Shown here: piece after piece, positions 8,149 through 16,682 of the stretch | How the letters are laid out: every line of letters begins with the position of its first letter | Numbering within the stretch: the first letter of the stretch is position 1 | Assembly (NCBI RefSeq): GCF_016892625.1 | Contig: NZ_JAFEMW010000001.1 | Location: forward strand, 1,426,001 to 1,490,000 | DNA from: Brevibacterium sp. RIT 803 | GTDB taxonomy: Bacteria; Actinomycetota; Actinomycetes; Actinomycetales; Brevibacteriaceae | Direction: 5' to 3' | DNA: 64,000 bases | The notes under the pieces: model-generated | The model's input: only the letters and a program-made list of their open reading frames with translations | The model's database searches: none | What the model was told of the DNA's origin: nothing | Made by a program: the position numbers and the translations under genes

Positions 8149-9231
8149 CTACGTGTGTTCAACCGAGGTGGATGTGTCGCTGCCCTCGCAGGACCCGTGA
8201 GCCGTTACACGAGTCTCCTGATACTTGGCAGAGATGACGCCCGGCTCGTATCGATTCCACCCCACGCCGACTGCGGTTCCGAAGATCTGGCTGACGTAGT
8301 AGAGCGGAACATCGGCACCTGCCAGATGGACGAACGGATATCCGCCGCCGAACCGAGGATTGATATCGATCACCGAAGCCCGGCCCTGATCGTCAAGGAA
8401 CATGTCGACATCGATGAGTCCGGACAATTCGGCAGCACGAGCAATCTTTCCCGAAGCTTCCCGGAACGGCCCGGGGTCAACCGTGACAGCCTTGTCTGTC
8501 TCGCCGGCGCGCATCCGCAGCTTGCGACGTGCGAACACCCCGGTGAGAGGACCCGGGTCCAGCAGGCTGGAAACGATGTCAACACCGTATTCGCTGCCCG
8601 GCATCCTCGGTTGGACGACGACGTCGTCCCGAGGGTCCGTACGATCAGCACGCGGTGGAACACTCTTCGCAGAATTCACCACAGCCTCGTCGACATCATC
8701 TCCAGTCACCACTGCCAATCCTGAAGAGCGACTGCCGAATCGATGCTTCACCACGAATTCGCCGTCCTCCCCCACGTCTTCGAGAAGGCAGGCCAGGTCG
8801 CTCCCCTTCACCGTCTTCGGCGTCGGGACGTCAACGTCTTCGAGCATCTGCGCCATCCGGAGTTTGTCGGCGCAGCCGACCTGCCATGCGGCAGACACTC
8901 CGGGAACGAAAACGCCACGATCACGCAGTGCATCCGCTAGTCCCGAGTTCACGTGGAGTTGCATCAGCTCGAAGTCGTTCGCTGTCAGGAAGAGCCTCGG
9001 CTCGACCTCGTCAACCAGTCGCAGGACCTCATCCCCGTAGGCCGGGTCGGTGTATCTCGGCAGCAATCGGGTCTCGTCACCATAGGACGCGGCAGCGCTC
9101 GAGGCATCATTCTCAGCGACGATGATTCGCCCGCTGAGTCCGAGTGTGTCGAATGCGTCGCGAAACCAATCAATGAGATAGAGACGTCGACCTGCTGAGC
9201 CGATCACAATCGTCACAGGTGCATCTGTCAA
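8149..9231 (-). CDS. ATP-grasp carboxylate-amine (or carboxylate-thiol) ligase
   Basis: 360-aa ATP-grasp enzyme of the CarB/biotin-carboxylase-like class. It has an N-terminal Rossmann-like part (VIGSAGRR), DKLRMAQ (122-128), an ATP-binding Lys in FVVKHRFGSRSSG (about 159-171), GSEYGVD (212-218) and the metal-binding DINPRFGGGYPF (289-300). Such enzymes activate a carboxylate as acyl phosphate and join it to an amine or thiol. The TTG start is preceded by GAGGG at good spacing. It is the first gene of a two-gene unit with the PLP decarboxylase, with no carrier protein or permease next to it. The context suggests a small amino-acid-derived metabolite or decoration rather than primary metabolism. 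Confidence 0.83.
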   Translation of the reverse strand: MTDAPVTIVIGSAGRRLYLIDWFRDAFDTLGLSGRIIVAENDASSAAASYGDETRLLPRYTDPAYGDEVLRLVDEVEPRLFLTANDFELMQLHVNSGLADALRDRGVFVPGVSAAWQVGCADKLRMAQMLEDVDVPTPKTVKGSDLACLLEDVGEDGEFVVKHRFGSRSSGLAVVTGDDVDEAVVNSAKSVPPRADRTDPRDDVVVQPRMPGSEYGVDIVSSLLDPGPLTGVFARRKLRMRAGETDKAVTVDPGPFREASGKIARAAELSGLIDVDMFLDDQGRASVIDINPRFGGGYPFVHLAGADVPLYYVSQIFGTAVGVGWNRYEPGVISAKYQETRVTAHGSCEGSDTSTSVEHT

Positions 9232-9516
9232 TTCGCCCTCCTGAAATCGCCGAGCCGATCAATCGGAATTACCGGACATCTTTCTCGCACCGAAATGCAT
9301 TGCTGTCACAATGACACGAATATTCACTCAGAATGACGCATTCAGTCGGAATTCAACGATCAGTGCAGATCACCCCGATGCCACTTCATAGTAGTTTCAC
9401 TACACCTACTGCATGGGTGGAATTCGATATCTTTGCGGTTTCCCGAAAACAGTCTGCGCACTACGTCAGTCGACCAAGTGTCGACCGTATCGACCTGAAC
9501 CCAGGGCGGGGTGAGG
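9232..9516. other. AT-richer intergenic region upstream of the ATP-grasp gene
   Basis: 285 bp without a supported gene, lower in GC than its neighbours. It contains short dyads, including TGTCA/TGACA (9304-9308, 9312-9316) and GTAGT/ACTAC around 9390-9405. It must hold the promoter of the ATP-grasp/decarboxylase unit and the 3' end of the upstream regulator transcript; no clear terminator was found. Confidence 0.5.
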
Positions 9517-12174
9517 CTAAGAGTTCTCGGACTCCTGCCGTGCGGCTCCCACAGTCTCGATGTTCAGTCGCGCCACAGCCTCGGCGACCTGATGACGCCG
9601 GGTGACGCCGAGCTTTCGATACAGGCGGTAGGCATGTCCTTCCACCGTCCTCACCGCGGCTCCGAGCAGATCCGCTATCTCAGCGTTCGACATTCCCTTG
9701 ACGAGGAAGCCGCAGATCTCTCGTTCCCGTTCCGTCAACTCCACGGACAGGTCGTAAGACCCTCGCGATAACGGTACGCTGCCGCGGTGGCGAAGACGGT
9801 CCTTGGCCATCTGCATGCATCTTGCAGCGACGTCAGGGGCGGAGGATCGTTGGGCATCGGCGATCTTCAGCAGCGCAGCGGCGTCCTTCGTCCACAGCGC
9901 CTCCCCCACCGCCCCGAGGATACGGAATGCTGGCCCCTCACCCAGTCCGGAGACACGGCGCATCTCCTCAACATCGACTTCCCCGAGGTGGCGGAACAGC
10001 AGAAAGCGGATCTGCGCGGACAGACCGTACGCCTGGTCCCGTTCCGCATCGTCGAGCAGCTGGTGCAGCTGCCTCTCGGACTCCGGATCAGATGTCCGCA
10101 GCCACCGGGAGATCAGGGTGTACACCAACGCCCGCCTGGACTCGAGGTGCAGACCAGAGCGCGCCAACCGGGCGAACCGAGCATCGAAATCCTCTGCCAA
10201 GTCCGTCTCGCCGCTGAGTGTGGCAACGTACTGTGCCACACCCAGAGCCACAGCCAGCAATGAGAACTGCTCCCAGTGCTCCAAGGCCTCGACACCGGCC
10301 CGAGCCGATCGCAAAGCCGCGCTCAGGTTGCCTTCGAGCAGAGAAAGCTCTGCTGCCATCATGTCGCTGGTCCCGCTCTGAAACGCAATATGGGCGATAT
10401 CACTCGACTGCGGCATCTGCAGTGATCGCCGAGCGGCATTCAGATCGCCGCGCTCCATCAGCACCCGAGCGCCGAGCATTCTGAGCACCACAGTTCCCAT
10501 CCCCAAGCTGGGGAGTTCGCGTTTCACCAGCATGAGCATTTCGTTTGCCTGCTCAATCCGCCCCCGCTCCAGTTCGAGTGATACGCAGACGAGTGACGCC
10601 CCCAATCGGTACGCATCCGGCAGAGAGACGTCGAGCGCCTGCCGGTGCAGCAGATCCCTGTTCTGCTGACCATGAGTGCTCACAACCGAATTCACCGTCT
10701 GCAGCAAGGCTCGGGCGGTCACGTCGTCAAGACTCTCAGCGGCGAATCCCCGCGTCGTCTTCTGATCCTGCCTCTTCCCGTTCAGATGGCCGGTCTCATC
10801 CGTGGAGCCGTCATGCTCCTGCGCTGCGATCCTGTCGAGAGCCGCCGTGAAGTCGGCGGCCTCAAGTGCCACCGACCTATGGGTGACCTGGCGGTTGGCC
10901 CAGAGCACTGCCGCGGTGATGACGAGTTCCGGACAGCACGCCTTATGCAGACAATGGGCAAGCAGGTCTAAGCCCAGCGCCACCTGCCCGACGTTGCAAT
11001 AGAGACTCGCCAGCTCGTAGAGTTCGTGGGCGCTCAGCCGATCAGTCGGAACATCGGACATGATACGCAGAGCTCGATGCCAGTCACCTGTCTCTATCGC
11101 GGTTGTCGCAGCATCGATGACCTGGCGTTCGTCCACGTCAACCCCACATCCCAGTGCCCATTCCGTTCTGAGCATCTGCGACCTCCGACTGGGATGGTCC
11201 TGGTAGTCGCGGACGATGCCGTACCACCTCCGGCTGCGGCCGATCGGGGCGCTGTATCGGATCGTCTCCGACGAATGGTGCTCACGTGCAACGTAGACTC
11301 GGGCGGTGTCTCCGAGGATGCGCAGCTCATCGTCGTCGACCAGTCGGTCGGCTGCTGGTCCGAGTCCGATCGAGAGCATCAGATCGATGTCGATCTCACC
11401 GGCCATGACGACAAGTTCGAGAGCTTCCTTCTCCGCCGTCGAATGCTGGTCGAGGTCGATGCGGGCGAAATCGCGTGCCCGCACATCGAAATCGATGTCG
11501 AGTCCATCAAGCACCAGCACACCATTCCGCGACAGCAGGCGATTCCTCCTCCGGCAGTATTCGAGGAGCTCCAACAGCTTGCCGGGATTGCACCCCGAGT
11601 GAAAATCGACGATGTCGAGGACGCCCTGTGCGGCGATCCCGCCGAAACTGTATTCGACTGCGTTACGCAGCTCCTCTTGAGTGAGCGGCTCCAACACCAT
11701 CTGCGTGAGCACCTGTTCGTCTACCAGGTCAGCGAACGGCCAGAACCCATCGACCACGGAGTGGCGAGTCATCGCCACCAGTCTGATCGTGCCGTTGGCC
11801 GCGAGTTGTGTGAGCATGCGGAGACTGTGCTCATCGAGATAGTGAGCGTCGTCGACGAATACAGCCGGTACCTGGGCGCTGCCCGTCACCGCCGATATGA
11901 CTCGCCCCTGCAGACCACCTGGGTCGTCGAGGTCGACGATCATCCCGAAGACTCCGAACGGAATTTCGCTGAGCACACGATCGGCGCGCAGCCAGTGCTC
12001 CTGCCCACCTCGGCGCCGATGCACCTCCTTCGCCAAACATGTCTTCCCCATGCCGATATCGCCTTCGATGAGGATGCCGACCATGGACGAATCAGTCAAC
12101 GATTCCTCAATGATTCGAAGCTCCTCCACGCGGCCGAAGAGCGGCGGGCGACTGAACGACCATTGACGGGTCAT
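9517..12174 (-). CDS. LuxR-family LAL-type ATPase regulator
   Basis: 885-aa regulator with intact ATPase motifs: FGRVEELR helix start (13-20), Walker A GDIGMGKT (38-45) and Walker B VFVDDAHYLD (105-114). A long TPR-like helical middle leads to a C-terminal LuxR HTH (TEREREICGFLVKGMSNAEI; recognition region TVEGHAYRLYRKL). LAL proteins are usually activators that use nucleotide binding and an inducer to control catabolic or secondary-metabolite genes. The start is the ATG whose ATGA overlaps the stop of the upstream LAL gene, with GGAG upstream; a longer start 78 nt earlier lies inside that gene and is unlikely. It directly precedes the ATP-grasp/decarboxylase unit, its most obvious target. 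Confidence 0.87.
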   Translation of the reverse strand: MTRQWSFSRPPLFGRVEELRIIEESLTDSSMVGILIEGDIGMGKTCLAKEVHRRRGGQEHWLRADRVLSEIPFGVFGMIVDLDDPGGLQGRVISAVTGSAQVPAVFVDDAHYLDEHSLRMLTQLAANGTIRLVAMTRHSVVDGFWPFADLVDEQVLTQMVLEPLTQEELRNAVEYSFGGIAAQGVLDIVDFHSGCNPGKLLELLEYCRRRNRLLSRNGVLVLDGLDIDFDVRARDFARIDLDQHSTAEKEALELVVMAGEIDIDLMLSIGLGPAADRLVDDDELRILGDTARVYVAREHHSSETIRYSAPIGRSRRWYGIVRDYQDHPSRRSQMLRTEWALGCGVDVDERQVIDAATTAIETGDWHRALRIMSDVPTDRLSAHELYELASLYCNVGQVALGLDLLAHCLHKACCPELVITAAVLWANRQVTHRSVALEAADFTAALDRIAAQEHDGSTDETGHLNGKRQDQKTTRGFAAESLDDVTARALLQTVNSVVSTHGQQNRDLLHRQALDVSLPDAYRLGASLVCVSLELERGRIEQANEMLMLVKRELPSLGMGTVVLRMLGARVLMERGDLNAARRSLQMPQSSDIAHIAFQSGTSDMMAAELSLLEGNLSAALRSARAGVEALEHWEQFSLLAVALGVAQYVATLSGETDLAEDFDARFARLARSGLHLESRRALVYTLISRWLRTSDPESERQLHQLLDDAERDQAYGLSAQIRFLLFRHLGEVDVEEMRRVSGLGEGPAFRILGAVGEALWTKDAAALLKIADAQRSSAPDVAARCMQMAKDRLRHRGSVPLSRGSYDLSVELTEREREICGFLVKGMSNAEIADLLGAAVRTVEGHAYRLYRKLGVTRRHQVAEAVARLNIETVGAARQESENS

Positions 12175-14861
12175 GCCAGACTCCGTGCGATCTGCTTGAG
12201 TTCTTGACGGTCGCTGACGTGCAGACGTCGATAGAGTCGGCCGAGGTGCCATTCCACAGTACGCACCGAAAGATGCAGGCGAGCTCCGAGCTCCGAGTTG
12301 CTGGCACCCTCCGCGACACCGTTCACCAGCTGCTTCTCCATCGCGGTGAGTATCTCCGACAGATTCGCACCGCCAGCATCGAAGGTGATCGCGCGCAGAC
12401 TCGAGTCCAACAGTATCCGAGCATGTTTGACAGCAGCAGAATCATGGTTTCGCACGGCTCTGTCGCGTGCCGAGCGTGCCAGATCAGCGCCCATCACGAC
12501 AGCACCGAAGCTCAGCGCTTCATCTGCGGCTTTGATCTCTGCATCGTCGCCTTCTCCGAGGCAGGCCTTGGCGACTGCAGACGCCAAACGGCCAAGATCG
12601 CCGTCCACGTTCTCAGCCTCATCGATCAGATTCAGCTGCGCCGCTGGACTGCCGTGCCGGCTCGCCTCCATCCAGGCGTAGACAGCCAGTGTGTGGGCCC
12701 TACGCTCCGCAGCCTCTGCACCAAGGCGGTACATCTCGTCTGCGATCTCTGCAGGATTGGCCAGCGCCTCGGCCTCGAGTTCGAGCAGACTGGTCAGGAA
12801 ATCAAGGCACCAGTCGTAATCGGCTCTGGGAACTCCGCGCGTCGGTTCCGTGGCGTCAGCGACTTTGCTGTCTTCGGTCCGTTCGTCCCTGCGCTGGTGG
12901 GTTGTCCGATCGCCCGACACCGGTGTCGTCGGACGCCGAGTCGAAGCTTCACGCATCCGCAGGAGCCCCTCGGCCAGGCGGAGGGCAGCCTGCATGAGTT
13001 CGCGGTTGTCCTCACGCTCAGGCGCAGTGGCCAAGGCCTTGTCCAGAGTCTGCTGTGCTCGTGTGATGTGTCCGGTCCACAAGTCGACCAGTGCTGTCAC
13101 GGAGACCGAGTCAGCCCGCATGGGAGCCAGCCGCCGCAAGGTCGTGCGAGCACGGTCCCAGTCTCCGGCAAGATAGCGGCCCATAAAGATCTGCGGCACC
13201 GAGTCCTCCACCTCAAAGCTTGTGGTATCCGGCAGACTGAACATCATTTCGGCCTGAGCCAGGTACTCGAGCCCCCGCTCGATTCGGCCACACATAATTT
13301 CAACCTCGCCCAGAAGCGAGCATGCACGCTGTCGGTGCCGGGGCAGACAGTCGCGATCGCGGAAGACGCGCTCGGACAGTTTTCGCCCCTCCTCCACACG
13401 CCCTCCGCGCACGTCGAACTGGGCCCGGGTGACATCCAAGCGCCCGGTGTCGACAGCGCCCTTCAGTCGGTCACGAACCCATTCGGTGCGCAGAGTGTGC
13501 GGCTCACGCGGATCGGTCAATCTCAGCTCGAGGCACGCCAGTCGAGAGAGATATCTGTCCGATCCCTGACTCACCTGAGGGGAGGAGACCAGCCGATCGA
13601 CGATCAGCTCTGCCTCCACAGTGTCCCCTCGACCGCGTTCCGCACGCGCCAGTTCGAGGTGGATCTCGGGGTCCTCAGAATTCGAGTCACGCAGCACGTC
13701 GATCGCGGCAGCGAAGTCTCCCCGTTCATTCGCCCACATTGCGGCACCGAGAACCTTGACCGAGTCCACCGGGACCCCCCAGTCCTGTGTCCATCTCACC
13801 TGCCCGAACAGCGAAGCTCCAACGAGAGGAGTCGTCTCCAGAACAGGTGTGATGTCCCTGAGCAGCTGCAGACCCTGCGAGGGCTGAACGCTGTCACGCA
13901 GGTGCTGAGCGACCGCGGGTTCGACCACAGTCACCTCGGCGCGCCTGCCTTTGGTGATGCTGATGATTCCGCGTTCTTCCAGACTGTCGAGGAGGTCCGG
14001 CTCACACATGCTTCGCAGTGCTTCATAAGGCAGAGCCCCAGCCATGGCGATCATCTCGAGAATCCGCCTCTGAGCCGGCAGCACATGCCACAGTGCACGA
14101 TGGTCGACCCCACGCCGGGGCGCGACTTTAGCGGTTTTGCCGACGATGAGTTTTCTCAGCATCCGAGGGTTGCCCCGCGACTTCTCCCGGTAAGCGGCGA
14201 TGCTCCTGTCATCGAGCTCATACCCCAGCTCCCGAGCAACGGCGGCGATGGCCGACCCATCAAGGCCCTCAAGATCCGTGCGCGCGACCTTGCCAGCAGT
14301 CCAGAGGGCCGCCAGCAGATCAACAGGGGGCCTGATCGTTTCCGCCGCTGCCACAAGTTTGATCCGACCAGCGGCAGCCAATTGAGAGACGATCGAGAGG
14401 GAATGCTCATCTACCCGATCAGCATTGTCGATGATCACAACAGGAGTACGCTCTCGCTCGAATATCCGACTGATGATCGACAATGCGGCGCCCGGCGCGA
14501 TCTCGTGGGTCACCTCGCCTTCAGACGAGAGCAGAACTTCGAAGATGCCCAGATTCCTCGAAGCGATCAGGCTTGAGCCGCGGAAACGGAATACGGGCAC
14601 TTCCGGGTTCACATTCGCAGCAACCGCATTGATGACGGTGGTCTTTCCCATTCCGGAGGCACCGATGACCAGCGCACCATAGATATCGGGATTCGCCAGG
14701 TTCCTGGTGATCTCTGCGATCTCCGCCTGACTGTCGCCGCTGACAGCACTCATGGATGGACGTGGGGCAGAATCCGATTTCACTTCGACACGCTCGCTGG
14801 TTCGAGCATCGCTCCTTGAGCGGCCGACTGCGTCGAGGCGTGCCGGAGGCGCTGCTGGCAC
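12171..14861 (-). CDS. LuxR-family LAL-type ATPase regulator
   Basis: 896-aa paralogue of the two LAL proteins downstream. Walker A is GASGMGKT (67-74), Walker B is VVIIDNADRVDEHS, followed by a TPR-like middle and a C-terminal LuxR HTH (SNSELGARLHLSVRTVEWHL). The start is uncertain: the GTG at 14861 gives the length listed, while an in-frame ATG at 14753 (residue 37) and a GTG just upstream of it fit the paralogues' N termini about as well. None has a strong ribosome-binding site. The 3' end overlaps the next LAL gene by four bases, so the two large regulators are probably made in equal amounts and may interact. It is the first gene of the leftward block. Confidence 0.85.
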   Translation of the reverse strand: MPAAPPARLDAVGRSRSDARTSERVEVKSDSAPRPSMSAVSGDSQAEIAEITRNLANPDIYGALVIGASGMGKTTVINAVAANVNPEVPVFRFRGSSLIASRNLGIFEVLLSSEGEVTHEIAPGAALSIISRIFERERTPVVIIDNADRVDEHSLSIVSQLAAAGRIKLVAAAETIRPPVDLLAALWTAGKVARTDLEGLDGSAIAAVARELGYELDDRSIAAYREKSRGNPRMLRKLIVGKTAKVAPRRGVDHRALWHVLPAQRRILEMIAMAGALPYEALRSMCEPDLLDSLEERGIISITKGRRAEVTVVEPAVAQHLRDSVQPSQGLQLLRDITPVLETTPLVGASLFGQVRWTQDWGVPVDSVKVLGAAMWANERGDFAAAIDVLRDSNSEDPEIHLELARAERGRGDTVEAELIVDRLVSSPQVSQGSDRYLSRLACLELRLTDPREPHTLRTEWVRDRLKGAVDTGRLDVTRAQFDVRGGRVEEGRKLSERVFRDRDCLPRHRQRACSLLGEVEIMCGRIERGLEYLAQAEMMFSLPDTTSFEVEDSVPQIFMGRYLAGDWDRARTTLRRLAPMRADSVSVTALVDLWTGHITRAQQTLDKALATAPEREDNRELMQAALRLAEGLLRMREASTRRPTTPVSGDRTTHQRRDERTEDSKVADATEPTRGVPRADYDWCLDFLTSLLELEAEALANPAEIADEMYRLGAEAAERRAHTLAVYAWMEASRHGSPAAQLNLIDEAENVDGDLGRLASAVAKACLGEGDDAEIKAADEALSFGAVVMGADLARSARDRAVRNHDSAAVKHARILLDSSLRAITFDAGGANLSEILTAMEKQLVNGVAEGASNSELGARLHLSVRTVEWHLGRLYRRLHVSDRQELKQIARSLA

Positions 14862-15449
14862 ACCACAGCCGCAGATTGGTGGACAACGGCACTCAGGCGG
14901 CTGCTTCGGACCAGGGGAACCGACTGACGATGACGCACACTCCCGCCGGAACGGCGGAGAGTCTCACACAATTCGACAGTGAATGTGCGAGGTTCCTGGG
15001 ACACGAGATTCATCCCGTTCACTTCTCTCAAAGAGCGCATATCGAGTGTGCATTTGGGGGAATCACTCGATTATGCGACGAACCTGTTGTTCTTGTTTAG
15101 CTCATCACTCCCGATAAACGGGACGGTACTCAATTGATACTAGACCTGCTTCATAAGCGACTGGAACTCCAGCACCGCAATGTTAAGGATTTGTAACATT
15201 ACAGACGATCGACTGTCACAGAAAGGCAATGCTTCAGGCATGTCCGATAACTGGCGCGAAGTTTCCCTCGGAGCCGCACCACTTCGAATCTCGCCGCGAA
15301 CGAAAGGGCCATCGATGATGGATCGTCACGACACCACGGCGCGATTGTCCACGACCATCGGTCACGCTCAACCCCTACCCCACTTGTGAGCCCGAACACC
15401 GAACCGTACTATTGGAGCTAAGTTACCGAACGATCAATCAGGAGTTTTC
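14862..15449. other. 588-bp divergent intergenic region
   Basis: Separates the leftward LAL genes from the rightward acyl-CoA dehydrogenase operon. The stretch around 15040-15210 is clearly AT-richer and should carry both promoters. It includes one good inverted repeat (listed separately at 15179). Short open frames here have no recognisable domain or ribosome-binding site, so I call none. Confidence 0.5.
15179..15200. promoter_or_regulatory. Operator-like inverted repeat upstream of the acyl-CoA dehydrogenases
   Basis: Perfect 7-bp arms AATGTTA / TAACATT separated by 8 bp (22 bp overall) in the AT-rich part of the divergent region, about 250 bp before the acyl-CoA dehydrogenase start. Size and symmetry suit a dimeric repressor such as a TetR-family protein, common for fatty-acid and sterol catabolic genes. 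The regulator is not adjacent, so assignment is inference. Confidence 0.45.
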
Positions 15450-16643
15450 ATGGACACCTTGCTGAATGCAGAGGAGCGCGAGTTCGCTCAGAAGATGCGT
15501 CAGTTCTATCGCACGGAGATCCCCGAGGAGCTGCGCTTCAAGGTCGCCACCGGCCAGGAGCTGACCAAGGAGGACATGGTCACTTCGCAGCGGATCCTCA
15601 ATCAGCACGGTTACGCCGTACCCAACTGGCCCGTCGAGTGGGGCGGCCAGGACTGGACTCCGGTACAGCGCCACATCTGGCTTGAAGAGATGCAGCTGGC
15701 CTGCGTTCCACAGCCGCTGCCCTTCAACGTCTCCATGGTCGGCCCGGTCATCGCGACCTTCGGCAGCCAGGAGATCAAGGAGCGCTTCCTTCCCGCCACC
15801 GCCAATATCGACATCTGGTGGTCACAGGGCTTCTCCGAACCCGATGCCGGCTCTGACCTCGCATCGCTGAAGACCTCCGCGGTCCGTGACGGCGACAAGT
15901 ACATCGTGAACGGGCAGAAGACCTGGACGACGCTGGGCCAGTACGGCGACTGGATGTTCAACCTGGTCCGCACCGATCCGAATGTGAAGAAGCAGGCCGG
16001 CATCTCGTTCCTTCTCATCGACATGAAGACGCCCGGAGTCACGGTTCGCCCGATCCAGCTCATCGACGGCGGCCATGAGGTCAACGAAGTCTTCTTCGAC
16101 AATGTCGAAGTGCCCGTCGAGAACCTCGTCGGCGAAGAGAACAAGGGATGGACCTACGCGAAGTTCCTGCTCGGCAATGAGCGAACGGGCATCGCCCGGA
16201 TCGGCGCCTCGAAGGTCAACCTGGCCCGCGCCAAGGCATACGCCGCGGTGACGAAGACGGCACGCGGCACCTTGCTCGACGATCCGCTGTTCTCCGCCCG
16301 CCTGACGCGGATCGAAGCCGAGCTCACGGCACTTGAGATGACCCAGCTGCGGATCCTCTCGACTCAGGCCGCCGGATCTGACAAACCGGATCCACGCTCC
16401 TCCGTGCTCAAGCTCAAGGGCTCGCAGCTGCAGGAAGACATCAGCGAGCTGCTCGTCGACGTCCTCGGTCCGCAGGGCCTGGACTTCGTCACCGACCGCG
16501 CACAGGGCGAGGGGCTCTCGGACCTTCCACTCGGAGCAGTCGACGCCCTTCCCGCGTACTTCAACACCCGCAAGGTCACCATCTACGGCGGCTCATCCGA
16601 GGTGCAGCGCGGAATCATCTCGAAAGCACTGCTTGGTCTCTGA
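15450..16643 (+). CDS. Acyl-CoA dehydrogenase, large subunit (PimC-like)
   Basis: 397-aa flavoprotein with the ACAD N-terminal helical domain, middle beta domain (FSEPDAGSDL; WTTLGQYGDW) and C-terminal FAD domain. The end, TIYGGSSEVQRGIISK, resembles large subunits of pimeloyl-CoA dehydrogenase and heteromeric sterol-side-chain enzymes. I do not see the usual C-terminal catalytic Glu motif. The adjacent gene encodes a second ACAD that has it, so the pair probably forms an alpha-beta enzyme oxidising an acyl-CoA to the trans-enoyl-CoA with electron transfer flavoprotein as acceptor. AGGAG lies just before the ATG. It is the first gene of a two-gene operon, 39 bp upstream of its partner. The chain-length or ring substrate cannot be read from sequence. 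Confidence 0.88.
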   Translation: MDTLLNAEEREFAQKMRQFYRTEIPEELRFKVATGQELTKEDMVTSQRILNQHGYAVPNWPVEWGGQDWTPVQRHIWLEEMQLACVPQPLPFNVSMVGPVIATFGSQEIKERFLPATANIDIWWSQGFSEPDAGSDLASLKTSAVRDGDKYIVNGQKTWTTLGQYGDWMFNLVRTDPNVKKQAGISFLLIDMKTPGVTVRPIQLIDGGHEVNEVFFDNVEVPVENLVGEENKGWTYAKFLLGNERTGIARIGASKVNLARAKAYAAVTKTARGTLLDDPLFSARLTRIEAELTALEMTQLRILSTQAAGSDKPDPRSSVLKLKGSQLQEDISELLVDVLGPQGLDFVTDRAQGEGLSDLPLGAVDALPAYFNTRKVTIYGGSSEVQRGIISKALLGL

Positions 16644-16682
16644 GGTCTCCGCGACCCCAGAACACTGAAGAAGAGGACAACA

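Noticed and set aside
12204..14576. A very long open frame on the plus strand opposite the LAL gene
   Set aside because: Reads as shadow coding of the LAL gene: no domain, no ribosome-binding site, and the opposite strand holds clear Walker and HTH motifs.
15180..15389. Small plus-strand open frame in the divergent region
   Set aside because: Overlaps the dyad and AT-rich promoter region, has no ribosome-binding site and no recognisable domain.
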